64,000 nt of DNA, taken from positions 1,178,001 through 1,242,000 of the forward strand of contig OZ017748.1 in the NCBI GenBank assembly GCA_963969365.1. The letters are read 5' to 3'. The DNA is from Asterochloris sp. CNOR1. Its lineage: Eukaryota > Chlorophyta > Trebouxiophyceae > Trebouxiales > Trebouxiaceae. The notes beneath the pieces are model-generated. The model was not told the DNA's origin, ran no database searches, and saw nothing but the letters and a program-made list of their open reading frames with translations. The translations under genes were made by a program, and so were the position numbers. Below, piece by piece: positions 11,560 through 25,200 of the stretch. The first letter of the stretch is position 1. Each line of letters starts with the position of its first letter.

Positions 11560-13650
11560 AGTCAAGCTTTGGCCTGCCAGTAATTAAAATCTGCCCTGTA
11601 GATCTGCTGATTGTCAGAGCAGCTCATCACGTCGTCATTTCCTGAGGAAAAATCCAGCAAAAGATCTAAGACCTAAAGTAAGCTATTATTCATGTGATCA
11701 CGGCAGGAGCAATACTGATTGATGCTGAAGCACTGCTGCACATACTCATCAAGGTACATCGGGAGTTTGGTCAGCAAAATGGGTCTCAAGTATGTCCTGG
11801 AAACAGGTGGTATATGGGCGTTGCGCCGGTCATCAAGCTGGGGACATACAGGGCAACAGGTGATGGGCAGAGTGCCCGTCAGTAGGCGCGTTGTGCTCCT
11901 GAGACCTTTCTCAAAAGGTCAGTCTGAATTCTGCAAGGCTGCTGTGGCATGCACTGCATGCTCTGCTGTTTGAGGGTGCTAGTTTGTGGGATGCCTGGAG
12001 GGGAGTCTCCTAACATCAAAGCCTGAATCAGGGTGCCTGGGTGGGACCACTTGACCCTTTTGAGAATATCGTGTCTTTGGGTGCTCCATGCTACTCCCAT
12101 TCTGCCATGGGCAGCCACATGCGCAACCTGCATCTGGGTTGCCAGAGCCATTGCGCGGCTGCAGCCTGCTGAGTGCTGGGCCCTGCTCCGTAGCGGCCCA
12201 AGGGGTGGCAGCTGGCAGCCAGCTAAGCGGGCACTTAAGGTGCTGCCTGATGGTGCTGGCCTGTCAGCTGGGAAAGACTCCTGCTGCCTGTGGCCGATGG
12301 ATGATAGAAGGCATGGCTTGGGCACATGGTTGTGTGCGCGCAGGGCATTGCAGTTCCTGCTGGCCTGTCCAGTGGGCTGTGCTGGGTTAGGACAAAGAGC
12401 TGGTTCCTGACCGTGTAATGTCTGAGACAGTCCAGGAGCAGGTGCACTTGCTCGCGGGCTGTGGTGAAGGAGAGTGGGGTGCTGGCTTGCGCACTGCCGC
12501 TGAGACACGGGCCTGACAATGTGGACCCCCCGGCACAGTCCACTGCAACAGGTCGCCATGGGCTGCAGTTGTTGCAGGCTTGCTGACAGCATGGTCACCA
12601 TGTGTGAGGCAATCTGCTGCTGCAGCCACCCACTTCAAGCAGGGACCTTTCACTGGGCTCAAGGTGTAGACGCAGCAGTAGTGCATCTGTTGCAGGGTGG
12701 CCACTGCGGGAGAGGCCCGCCTTGGACCCAGCGGCATGATGTTCAGAAATGCAGAGGGCCGCTGCTTGAGAAGGTGCTGGGGGAGGCAGCAGCAGTGCAT
12801 GTCTTATGCAGGATGGCTACTGGAAAAGGGCTCACCATGGTCCTAGAGGCTTGGTGATCAGAGACGATGACAGTGCTGCTGGCTGTGAAGGCTTTGCGCA
12901 GGTGGGCCCCTCTGGCGTGGACCTTTGAGGCATGCCAGGCAGCGCTGGGACGGAGGACCTCTCCAGGCTGGTCACACATGCACTGGTACTGCCCTCCCTA
13001 CACCAATTGCTGCCAGTTGGCTCCTTGCATGGGCTGGGGATGGCTGGCTGACAGCATACAGGCAGGACGCGGAGTCCCTCTGCGGGGAGTTGACTGCAGC
13101 CTGCGCGGCACCAGAGGGTGGATCCCAACAGCACCCTACAAGGCATGCAGGGCCTGGCAGCCCACAGGCTGACAAATCACTGCTTGTGTGATGAGGTGCC
13201 AATTTGGCTGCTGCACGACATGCAGCCTATCAAAGAGCAAGCAGTCAAAGGGTTTGGCCAGTTGGGCCATGTCGTGCACAGCTCCATGTGCATAGACACT
13301 GGAGAGGTTAAGGGCGTCCTCCCGCAGAACGTCACCCACTTACCTGGTACGCAGCAACCCCAAATTGCCAAGGGTGAAACCCCTCTGTGCGGATACGATC
13401 AGCCAGCCAGGATTGCCAGGCATCTGTGCCAAGGGCAGGCTGCTGATGGCGCTGCGCATGGCCTGCCGTCTTGCGTAGGGCAGATGCCGCTGTGTCTCGG
13501 GCCCTGCAGGCGCATGCGATGCCAGACTTCAGCATCCACCAGGACTGCAGCAAAGCAGCCAGATGCTCGTCCTTACCACCTTGGGGCCTCAGGCAGCATG
13601 CCTGGTGCGATGTGCTGTGCACATAATTTCCAGGAGGCTCAGACAGCATG
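11560..13650 (-). CDS. Unidentified multi-exon gene (exon set only)
   Basis: I do not recognise this gene. Several leftward segments have exon character, being open, with acceptor and donor and non-biased composition. They are: about 13345-13510, ending GFHPWQFGVAAYQ before a GTAAGT donor; 13185-13340, with HDMAQLAKPFDCLLFDR and VVQQPNWHLITQ; 12837-12960, ending VIVSDHQASRTM before GTGAGC; and about 12410-12530, containing EQVHLLLDCLRHYTVRNQLF. Another segment near 11720-11880 contains CCPVC and LPMYLDEYVQQCF. The last, 11565-11640, ends IYRADFNYWQAKA and a stop. Whether all belong to one transcript is unknown, and the last two could instead be an upstream part of MAT1. No domain can be assigned. 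The frames were chosen by splice-site fit and are tentative. Confidence 0.35.
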
Positions 13651-14059
13651 CTTCGTCATCATCCAAGCTTTCTGAGGATCGTGAGAATGATGCTGACCGG
13701 CATGCTAGGTCAATCCTCGACAGATGTGGACAGATGGTGTACGCTTGTACCAGGCAAATACAACTCAAATGCTCCAATGCTCAGAGGCGCTAGCCGCATG
13801 AGTTGAGGTGACGTTGACTGAAAGCCTTGCTCAGATGTTGCCCTGGCCTGCACTAACACCACATGTCACCCAGGTAGCTTTTGCATTGCATGTAAAGCCA
13901 TCAGCAGCATTCCCTATGCTGAAGTGGTGTACATCTGGCCCCTGCAGAGCGCTTCTGCTCTGTTTCACTTCAGTCACCAGCCAGCAGCAAGACCACCTTC
14001 GAAAGCATCTGCTGCCCCACTACCATGCCTGCAATACTAGTGACCAGCCGCTACTGCCC

Positions 14060-16050
14060 TTCAGCAGCGTGTACGGCCATGCTGCATGAAGGCGCCTGCA
14101 TGCTGCTCGACTGGGGACTGCAGGCGGAGAGGGGTCGTTTGAGGACTTTTGGTCTGTGTGCGCATGCTTGGCAGCTCAATCCGGGCATGAAGTTGTGAAT
14201 TGTCACCCCTTGTGCTGCAGCTGCAGGGCTGCCATTTTCTTGAACTCAAGCCAGGTGCGCACTTTCAAGGAGCATGCATGGCTGCAGAGTCTAGAGCATG
14301 GGACCCTCTGTGCTGCAGGGCAACCATGAGTGCCTACTCCAGTTGCTCCACGACATTGCCCAGCCCAGCTTGTAGGAGGCTTCACCTCTGTGCTTCAGCA
14401 CCACCATCCTCCAGATCCAGCAACAAATATCTGCCAAAAAGCGTCTGTAGCACTAGGTGCTGAGCCTGTGACCCATTCCGCTGCAGGGCTGCCACGGGCC
14501 GCCCCTGTGCCCCGCACCTGCAGATGTGCTTGAAGGAAGAGCACCGGCCTCCTGTGACATGCAGCAGGCCTGCCAACCTAGGTCGCATCTGCCGCCTCAC
14601 TGTCAGCAACATGCAGCTGTGCCAATCCAGCAGCACTACGCAGCCTCTGATTGGGAGGAACGTGAGCAGGAGGAGGGCTCAAGCTGGCCCACCACATGCG
14701 ATACTGTGGTGGCCTGGCTGCGCTGTGGGCAGTGCAGGTAGTGAGCCAAAAAGTATGCAAGCAGCCTGCAGGCCTGCATCTGTGTAGTCGTGGCTGCATG
14801 ACACTCTGCTTTGCAGCACCTTACCACCTTGTGTGCTGGCCGGACGGGGCTGTGCTGCATGCCCGGGTGGCCTTCCAAAGCATTTGCCTGAGTGTTCGTT
14901 GCGGCCAGCACAGCTCATTGCACCACTGGCATGCAAATGAGCCAGCACAGCAACGCTGGCAGGCCTTTGCTTCTTGAGGCCCTGGCGCCGAATTTCTGCT
15001 GTGTGGCATGCTGCGCTGCAGGCAGCACATGCAGCTCTGACAGGACTGCTGAGGCCCAGCCCAATACCTTTTCGCAGCAAGGAACTGGCCACTCTAACAG
15101 GGGTGGGCAGTGCACTTCTGCAGTTGATTGAAGGGCTTGCAACACCCAGCAGGGGTCTGAGAGGCTTTGCAGCATACCGCCCTCATCATGCAGCGGCCGG
15201 GCGTGCAGCCCCAGAAGAGGCCAGGAGGTACCTTGCAGCAGCCTGGCGCACCTTCAGAGCAGATGTCTGGCAGCCTTTTACGTCAGCAGCCCATGCCCCC
15301 TCGGGGTCAAGTTGGGAGCCGTTATCAAACCAACAGGTGCATCTACAACAAAACACGACTGGACATCCCCTGCAGCAGCCTTGCGCACCCTCCTGAGGCA
15401 GGTGCAGAGCTGTCTTGCAGCGGCCAGGCGCGTCCTCACAGAGCTTGTCCTGAACCCCCCCTGACAGAACGCCTTGCTGTGGGTTGGGCCTTGAAAGGAC
15501 TTGCACACTATGCAGGTGAGGATAGTACATCACGCAGGCTGGGGCTGCATCGACTGAAATTGGTCTTCCATTGGCTGCCTGCCACCAACTCTGTCTGTTC
15601 ACCGAGTCCCAACTCTTTGTGTTTCTGAGTGAGGGGATCACTTCTGCGTGACTGTGGCTGGGATGAGAATGGATCTCCACAGCTGCTGTGCGTCCAGTGC
15701 AGACTTGGAGCGTGCATGCTGGGCCTGCCCAGAAGCTTGCTTGTGCAAATGGCCAGAAGGTCATAATCAGTTGTGACCCTAGGCGCTTGAGATTAGAACC
15801 TGCAGCATGGCTGTTGCAGACACTACCCTTTCGAGTAGAGTTGCTGTCCAGCACTGCACAAGTTGATGAACTGTATGATTGCTGAAGTCATTGCTCTTGT
15901 GGAGCCTGGAGCCATACAGCAATGCCATTCACTGCCAGCTCCTGCCCCAAGACTGACTGCTGCGGCCACCAGTGCATCGAGCAGAGTTTCCAGACAGCTT
16001 GAAGCTGGTGAAGTGTCAAGGTGGCACCGTGATGCCTGCGCCTAGACTCA
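14060..16050 (+). CDS. Unidentified multi-exon gene
   Basis: Rightward exon candidates include about 14317-14373 (HECLLQLLHDIAQPSL), about 14493-14659 (ends QPLIGRN before a GTGAGC donor), about 15020-15345 and about 15410-15510 (LAVGWALKGLAHYA before GTGAGG). The 15020-15345 segment contains LLRPSPIPFRSKELATLTG and LIEGLATPSRGLRGFAAY. A possible terminal exon lies at about 15865-16045. The helical, Leu/Ala-rich C-terminal part is loosely reminiscent of the C-terminal domain of the nuclear-pore protein NDC1, but I cannot support that name from sequence alone. It ends shortly before the next rightward gene, and the two could be one transcript. Function unknown. Confidence 0.35.
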
Positions 16051-16279
16051 CCTCATGGGATCGCACAAAGTGTGCTCTATCAATGTGCAAGCATGCAAAG
16101 CGGCATCACACTGATCGTACCACCTACGCCGGGTGGCCCTCATGATCTTGACGCTGGGGTCAGGGCCAGTTGCCTGGAGATCTTCTGTGACTGGCATCAG
16201 CATTGGCGTTGCTTTGCTTGGCAGACGTTGCCCTTTTTGACTGGCTGGCTCAATTGTCAGCAATGGTCTGTCCTGCTTG

Positions 16280-19200
16280 AGCTGTCTCTTTTTTCCAGAG
16301 GCACTTTCAGAGCGGCAGGTAAAGTCAAACGCAGGTCAATGAAGGCTTTAGGTTACGGGCCAAGTGCAGGACCTGCACCATCACACCATGTGCTACAACA
16401 ACGCCAGGAAGCTGAGAGCACGCCACTTATCGGTGAGTAGACGCAGCCCCCTTGTTCAGCGCCCTGCCGGCACTAGGTCTGTCAACATCAGAAATGCACG
16501 AGATGCTAATGCTGCTGTGTTGCTCATGGATGTTCAGCCTCAATCATGCCTGCTGCACTGCCCTACGATGCATGTAGACAGCTCAAGTTGCCAGTCCGGG
16601 GGCAATGTAGCCACTGACTGGCAGTTGCAGGTTGCCAACACCAGGCTCAGATGCCCTTGCTGTGAGAGTCTGTCATGCACAGCCAGCTGCAGCTGCCTGC
16701 AGCAACAGGCACTGGCTGCCCATACTGCAGCCCCGCATGGCGCCTGCTGCTGATCAAGTAAGGCCTGCCCTGCACAATGCTGCAGGGCTAACTGAGGATG
16801 CCTGTCATCACGCGCAGAAAGGCGCGCCTGCAGGCGCAGGCGCTGGCTGACTGGGCACCCTTATGGTGCATCGCCAGGGTTGCCCTGATCTTCCTGCTCT
16901 TGCAAGTGATTCGTCTGGTGAGCGAAAGCAGGCAGGTGGCCTGCTTGCTGTGCTCATGTGCAGACCGCCTCCTGTGCTCTGGGCACCAGACGCTCCGGCA
17001 TCTTTGCTGCCAGCACTACCTGTTGCCACCTGCTGAGCATGGGCTGCGCTGGTCAAGCTCTGCGATGCTTCACAATCTGTAGGGCTTGAGGTGGTGGGGC
17101 TGCGGATGTCTTTCCCTGGGGCTTGAGCTCTGCAAGATCTTCTTATCTCAAGTTGTCAATGCCTGCTCACTGGCCTGTTGCAGGTGATCCTTGCAGCACC
17201 AGAGGAGGCATCAAGCGCATGCGATCTCGTGGGATCTCCATCCCCTGCGACATGGGAGATGCCTTCCCCACCACACCCCCTGGGCGCCGACCCGCCTTCA
17301 GAGGTCAGTGCCGCCTCTTGTCAGTTGGACAGGCATCCCCATGTCGGCCTTGTTCAGTGCGCCAGTGCTTTGAAAGACGTGCTCTGGGTGGCAAGCAGGC
17401 CTGCCTGGCACAGGCCTGCTTGCAGGCCCACCACATTCCAACAGCTGATGCTGCATGGTGGCTGGCAAGGGACTTTGAATGCAGCAACCATGGCAAGGGC
17501 AGTGCAGACAGTATGGCAGCAGGGCAGCATTGCTGCATGTGAAGGTTCCTGGCGGCCAGCAGGGACTTCCTGCATCGCTTGCCTCACAGGACCACTCACC
17601 TGCCCTGTGCCTGGCTGCTGCAGGCGCTCAGCACCCTGTCTGCTGCCCCACTGCAGGTGCTGAGTCGCTCAATCGTTGACGTCCTCGAGCAAGGGGCAGT
17701 CCCGAAACAAGGGGACAGGCCCACGCCTCAAAGTCAACCTGGGCCACGTGATCTGTCACAGGTACAGACCTGCCTCTCAAGCCCCGGGCCTCAGCATCAC
17801 AGCATGACAGCGTGCTGGATCAGCAACAGTGCCCACACCGCTGACAACCCGGTGGGCGACATTTTCAAGGTTGCCGTATGACGGCTTGGATAGGGGCAAG
17901 AGACTCTTGCATGCGGATTCCCAAGCTAGCAGCCTTGGATGCAGATCTGGCATCATGATTCCTACCCCGTCTTCTTCCTGCAATGGCTGCCTTCGGGTTC
18001 TGTATCTGCTGCGAGGGGCCAATCCAAGCCCAACAAAGCTGCACATGGACAAGCAGCAGTTTCCGGGAACAGCTGCACTAAGAAGGCAACCAGCTGCCAG
18101 ATCTTTGTCTGCCTGCAGGACGTGCTTGGACCCCTCCAACCCAGCCCAGATAGGAAACAGGAAGCACAACACCGCCAGCATGCTGGCCTCCATCAACATG
18201 ACACGAGGAAGTCAACTGTCCAGCGTCTGCCTGCAGGGGTGCCAGTGCCAACCCCCTTCATTGGGCCCCTGTGCTGAGGACAAGAACCAGCATGCCAGCC
18301 TCCCTTAACAGCCGCGTCTTGGATTCATCAGTCCAGTCCTTGCCTGCAGGGTGCCGAGACCGTCCCGCCCACCAGGCACCAGGATGAGCGGCAGCGCCCT
18401 GCCAAGGATCTGCTGCTGGAGGAGCTGCCTGACGAGCCATTGCAGGATGTTGAGGCAGAGACAGAGCCTGGGGAGGAGCTGCAGCACAGCCCTGCGGCAG
18501 AGCCATTGACGCCAGGGTCGTCAGAGCTTGATGGCGCCACAGCTGCACTGCCTGTGCTGGAGGCCACGGCAGCAACGCTGACACAGCAGCTGCCTCTCGG
18601 GGGGTCTGTCACAAGCCAGGTGAGCTGCTTTGCATCCATTCAAGTCCTTTGCTCAACCTGATGAGGCTGCCTCCCAACGACAGCCTGACAGGTTGTGGAC
18701 TGAGTCAGGCATGTGACATTGCTCGGCCTCAGATTATGAGCCGCCCTGTGGGCAGCACTTGACATGTCAACCTAATTTGTGCAGGAAGGCTTCCCGCATA
18801 TGACAAAATGGGACACCATCAAAGCTCTGGTGCTGGGTGTCTGCTTCGCTTTTAGCGGTAAGCATAATGTACTTTTTGAGTTGCTGTGCACCTGTGCAGG
18901 CTGCTGTAAACATAAAAGCATCCTGCTATGCACTGAAACCTATCCTTGTATGCAGTTGAGATAGTTGGCATGGTGACTGCCTCGTTGCTGGATGGCCTGA
19001 GCATGAAGGCTGGGCTCAAGCCCAGGAACGATGACAATTTGGCTGCCAATGCAGCACAAGGTGGGTATCAGGGTCTAATTAGCTATGAACGGTCACATTC
19101 CTGTTACATGATGCTGTCTTGCTCAAAAGCTAGACACATCATGACCGTCGCCTGGGGCCCTGCTTGTCCAGGGTGTTGCTGAAGCTGGCTTGGTGAGATC

Positions 19201-22200
19201 AACACAAGGTGCTGACTGCTCCTGGGGGCACGGGTGTCATGCGACATGCCTAAGAGAAGCTTTGGTGATGTGCTGCAGGCAGCACTGGGGTGGAGGCACA
19301 TGCCGCCCAGTCTCAGGCGTCTGTGGAGTTGACTAGTTTGCCAAACCAGCTTAAGGCTAGGGACAGAGCTCAAGGTAGGCACCAGCTTCACAGCCTCTCA
19401 TGCCAGTGCAACCTCCAATCTCAGAGGGGATCCACAGGGCTGGAAGCCAGCGTCAAGGCTTCAGGCAGGCATCTGCTCCACCTTGTTGGTAGCAAGTTGG
19501 ACTGGAGTAGCTGGGCTTCCCCAATTTAGTGTGGGAACAGCTGCTGCGCCAAGCAGCACGCTGTGGTTGAGGGCACCAAGAACAACACAATTGTCTAGCT
19601 TGAAAGAAACACTATGATGAGCATCCCAGCTCCTCGGTCCCACAGTCGAGCCTCAGAGCAGAGTCTCTCTGCCCCCTTTTAATATGTCAACTGCTTGCAT
19701 GCCCTGCAGTGCACTGGAGCCAGCAACACTCATGCCAGTGACCAGTGCCGCACACTGCCAGCCCCTCGGGAGTCCTAGTCTCACACATCCTGTCACGGGC
19801 TGAGTGTCATCAACACAGGTGGCCTGTAATGCATGATGCCAGCCCACTCAGCACGTCAGTGTTTACCTGTCCTGCAGTGTGCTGGAGCCAGCGGCACCAG
19901 CACCTGTGGCCAGTGCGTTTCAACGCAAACCCCCTGCGCATACCTGAACTGGACGTCGAGGACATTGGCGACCTGCCTCAGGTTGCACGTCCAGCCCAAG
20001 AGGGGCAGGCAGATGACGCTGCTGGCCCTGCAGAGGGGCAGTCATCGGGCCCCAAGCCTCCCGCGCTCATATACTTTGAGGCGCTGGCCCGGGCATGGGA
20101 ATGTGACCTTGCAGAGGTGTTCGCAGAGCTGGACAATGGCTCTGCAGCCTGGGCCTTCAAGATGTTTGCTACCTGCGCCATATTCCACACAACAGTGAGT
20201 GGCCTGTGCCTCATCTGCCTGTGTCATGTCTGAGAGAACATGAAGCATGTGGTGCCCTGAAGCATGTGGGGCCTTCCTGGTGTTGCAGGGTGCATCTGGT
20301 GTGAATCAAAGGTCAATGCTGCCATTCAATGGCCTGTGCATGTAGTTTCTTTCTTGGGAGTTGTGGAAGGGTGTCAGCTGTGGAAGGGTGTCAGCCGTAA
20401 TGGTCAGTGCCCGTGCCAGATGATGGGTTTGCAGCCTGGACGCTGTTTCCAGCAAATGTGCCCTGGCAGGTCGTGAGTGGGCTTCCTGTACAGTTCCTGG
20501 GGCATGCCCTCACAGGGCCCTGCCCTTTGAGGATGCTGGTTGGCAAAGCCTGAGCTGTTCTTGCAGTGCTCCAGCAACTCCCTCTGTGGCTGCTGTGGGC
20601 CGCGCATGTTACTCAAAATTGACACTGCCGGCAGGATTGCTTGACCTGTCGCCATGCACGGCCTGCTGCTGCAGGTGCACACATGTCTGTTTGCCTCAAG
20701 TCTGCCTCAAGGAGCGTTTGCCAGGCGTCAGCAGCTGGCAACCTGCAGCAGCTGACCCCTGCACCTGCCGCCTGCAGATATTCAAACTGTATAATTGGAG
20801 GAAGTTGTGCCTTGCAGCCCGGGCGCCAGACATCACCAGCCTTGAGGCTGGTGACCAGGCGAGATACCTGGTGCAGCCCCTGCACATGTTGACAGTTAGG
20901 TATCAGCCAAGCGTGTGGGGCTGGGGTGGAGCAGGAGAGGTGCAGCTCGTGGCCCGGGCGGTGTCCTTGGGGCTGCAGTGGGGGCATTACAACATGGTGA
21001 GCAGCATCCAAGTGACTGATGTGAGAGCCAGATGTGGACATGATTCGTGTCTTGGGCAGTGTTCCTTGGGCTGCAGTTCGCACCGCATGACATAGTAAAC
21101 AGCGCTGCCAGCACGGTGTATCTTGTGCTGTGTTGTTCTGTGTGTGAGAAAGCGGGCCTCTCCTGTGCTCCAGGACATGCAATGCAGGCACTCAAATTGT
21201 GGTGCAGTCCTGAAACACAAAGCATAGGCCTGGGCAGTGACCCAAGGGTTGCAGGGGGGCCCATGTGATGTGATGGGAATCTTTCCTGGTAGCTTCGTCA
21301 GGGACAGGGATGAGATCAGTCTGAGGAACGTCCCTGGGGCTACTGCGGGGGAAGTACAACAGGAGCAATCTGACATGCAAAGCTTCGTTTGTGACAACAG
21401 AGACAAATAGGGTTCAGGCGGCTGCACTTCCAGGTGCGCATCAAGTGAAAGGCGGCCAACACAGCACATGTGCATCCCTTGGAGCCAGGAAGCCATGCTG
21501 TGCATGCACAGAACAGAAGGGACTGTCCACTGTGGGGTGCTTTGTGTTGAGCTCAATGGTCAGTCAGCGTCAGGGCAGTCTGCGCACATGCCACCAGCTG
21601 GCTGTCCCCAAGCACTCACGTGGCGGTCTGTGAGAGCAGTTGCAGCCAGGAGGTCCCTGCCAGTGGTCCTCCAGGCCGGTGGCCTTGCTGCCTCAGCATC
21701 ACACAGGGCCAGCTGATGCTGCTGCAGGCAGCCAGCTTGATGACCAAGGGTGCAGTCTGCCTGCCTGGCAATCACTGTGCTCGCTGCCCCCAATGTTGCC
21801 CCACGATGCCACCCTGCTAAGTGGCACCCTCTTAGGGCCTGCCACTCACATTCATGGGTTCCAGGACAGAGGGCCTGCTGATGTCACTGCAGGCAGCAGA
21901 GATGATGATCAAGTACACAGGCTACCTTGGTGTCCAGGCAAACAAGCGGTACCTCACTCACAATGCCAAGACACAGTTGAGCCAGCATGCGCCCTGCTGC
22001 ATGTAAACGGTCAAGGACGCCGCCATCAGGTGTTGCGCAACTTAGAGCAGGTGAGCAGCATGTCTTGCTTTGTTTGTGAGATGGCAGCTCATCCCGCTGC
22101 GGGACTCTTCTTGATGGACTGCTCTCTACACAAAATATCCATGTTAAATCACAAATGTACCTCGCAGGGGCTCTAAGATAATGGGCAGCTCCTGATGTTT

Positions 22201-25200
22201 ACTTTTCTCATCTGCAAAACCTAGACCCATCCGGCTGGGGCTGGCTACACCAATGCTTGCCACTTGCTGATGACGCCTCACTCGGCTGCTGAAGAGCTGC
22301 AGTGGAGGCGTTGCCTCTGCAGGGGCAGGCCGGTGGCGGCAAGCCACTCAACACGCTCTTGGTGCCATCTAGCCCTGGTGCAGCGACCGCTGGGGGTCAC
22401 CCTTGTGGCCACTTCTTGGGTGTTACTGTATGGCTGTTGAAGGGCAGGTGTGGCACAGGCCATGCGTACTGCTGCAGGCCTGCAGCGCAGCACATCGGCG
22501 AGCGCTTGCAACCTGGCAGAGGGCCATACCGGCGTCACTGCAAACAGCGTGTCTTGGAGTCTGTGGCTCTCTGCCTGCAGGACTTGCTGGACATTATATT
22601 GTCCCCTGCAAGTGCAATGCCAGTCTGTTATCGCTGTGGCTGACGCTGCGCAATAGGCTACTCTGTGCAAGCAGCATGGCTGTGAAGCTGTGTGTCTCAG
22701 CTACATGCGTCCTGCCTGCAGGCAGAGAAGCTGTTGAAAAACGCTATTCTGGCTGCCGAGGCTCAGGAGTTTTGATGAGCAGGTGCATGGGGCCTTTGCA
22801 GCCGCAGCGTTTCCTGGGCTGCCCAAGACCAAGGCTGACCTCATTGTAGCTGCCAAGTTCATTGGATGTGGCGTCACAGAGCTGCAAACAGCCCTACTGA
22901 CCGTGAAGGAGTGAGTTGTTGAGAGCCCTCCAAGCTGCGAGGGCCCCTGCATGCTCGAGGCGTCACGGCAGGGGTGCAGAGCAGCTCTGATGCTGCCACA
23001 TTAGGCCTCAACAGTTGCATGCATGGTTTCTGGCTGGGCTGCAGGGGCCTGCATGGTGGCAGAATGCACATACAGGGAGTCACCAGCATGGAGGCCCTGC
23101 TCAGTGTGGATGAGCCGGTTGCTATAGGGGCCCATGAATATATGTGCAGCGCCATTCATTGGCACTGTTGCAGAAGTGGGAGCAGTTTGCACAAACAAGC
23201 AGGATGGGTTTGCAACATGGGCTCCCTGGCAGGGTTGTCTTGAATATCTTGAAAACAGACCTGAGAGCTGCTGCTCGGCCAAGAAGGGCTGGGGGCCTGC
23301 AAACAGAGCCAAGCATGTGGACAAGACTTGCCCAGCCAAGACTCTGTGTATGTTCAGACTTGCAGTTCTGTGCAGGTCGGATGGCGACTTCCAGAAATTC
23401 CAGACTTGGCGCATTGCTGTGACGGCGGCCATGGGCCTGTCTGTTGGCGTCCTGCAGCTGGCTGCTGACGCCATGCTGGACATCTGTCGAACCCACAAGT
23501 GCCTGGGCCCATTGGCGCGGTTCTGGGCACTGATGGCCCTGGCTGTCCGGCCCCAGCTACGACGGTGAGCCAGAGGCAGCCGGTGTGAGCTGGTTTGTGA
23601 CATTGCTGTGGCCTGTGAGGTGTGCGTATATGTCGGCGTTGTCGTCCTGTTTCTGCCCTCTTGCCTGCTGCTAGTCGCCATGCACCTGAGAGCAGCACCA
23701 GTTGGGCACTGGGCTGCTGTTCAGGAGTGCTGCCTCCTCCTCAAGGGGTCTTTCTCAGTGCAGAATGACGGCGCCAAATATGAGAGAACCCTGCTCATGA
23801 ACTGGCGTGGCATGCTCCAGAATGACTGCATCCTCTCAGCAAGTCAGTGCAGCAGTCTGCAGTCAGATGGCTGCATGCTGCTGCAGGATGCGCGCAAGCA
23901 ACTTATGCACACTGCCATGTGCCGCTGCAGAGGATGCCCAGAAGGGAGCAGGGAGTTCGTAGGACTTGACATGTGCCACTGCAGGCTGGTGCCTCCATGA
24001 GGGAAAGCGAGGTTCGTGCAACACATTGTCACTCGGTGCTGCAGGTGCCTGCCATTCAGGCAGAGAGGGACTTCTGTATGAGGGTGTGGAACGATGTGGA
24101 GGAGTACACGAGCCCCCTCATCGCCAGCATCTATGTGGGGTGGCTCCTGCAGGCTGTGCAGCTCAGTGAGGACGATAAAAGATCTGCCCAGGCCTGTATG
24201 GAGGCAAAATTTGTGACAGACCCCACTGCTGCCAAGTTGGCCAGGCAGATCAAGCGGGACCGGAACGGGGCTTTCAAGCGCCTTGGCTTCACCAAGAACA
24301 GACTTCCTCCGGTGGGCTACAGACCCATGTCCCACATGTCTTGCATGATTACTAGCCCCATGCAAGTGCTCTGCTGTAGTGCTGCCTGCCATGTGTGATG
24401 GCTGGGCCTCTGGCTCACAGTCGAGCTTTGTCCCCTGAGGGTGCACAGTGCCATTGCGGTGACATGTTGCAAGGGCAATGCAGACAGGCTGTCATGTCTT
24501 GGTGCTATGCTCAGGGTCTGCAGTGCTGGCTTCATAGCTGCTTGACATTCAGCTTTGCCAGGCTTGTGCTGGCCCCAATATGGGGGCTCAGCCTGCCGAG
24601 GCCAGGTTGCTGCTCACACACAAACTTATTGATGGCACCTGTGCAGTTTGGGACATGCTGCGCAGAGCACTGTAGCAACTCAGCTTTTGCAATACATCCC
24701 AGCAATCGGAGCTTACATGTGCATAGTCTCCTGCAGACCTGCCACAGGCAGATCATGTCGCTGGCCCTGGGTATCTGCCCTCCTGCAGAACTGCTTCAAG
24801 TTGGTTTGGCAGCGAGCATGCGCATAACCCTTCTGCAGGACCGCCATGAATTGATCAAGCAGCTTGCCGAAGGAGATTCTGAGGTTTTGAAGGCTGAAGG
24901 CAGGTGCTGGGATCGTAGCCTGTGCTGCCTCAAGCATGAGGTGAGCACCCTGCTTTCACGGGCTGTCATATGACTAAGCAGGTGGGAGCTTTGTGTGCAC
25001 AGAGTCGTTTGCTGCCTTGGCTCAGCCTGCTAGCATGTTTGCACATGCCAACTGCGTACCTCTCACAAAGAATCTGAAGCCATGCCTGCGTTCCGCCTTT
25101 GAAGGCATGTTGGGCTGCACCACTTGCAAGTTGTTGAGTACTGCTGCATGCTGAGCAGCCTATGGAGATGCAGTCAAGGCCAGCATACCTACTCTGCTGC

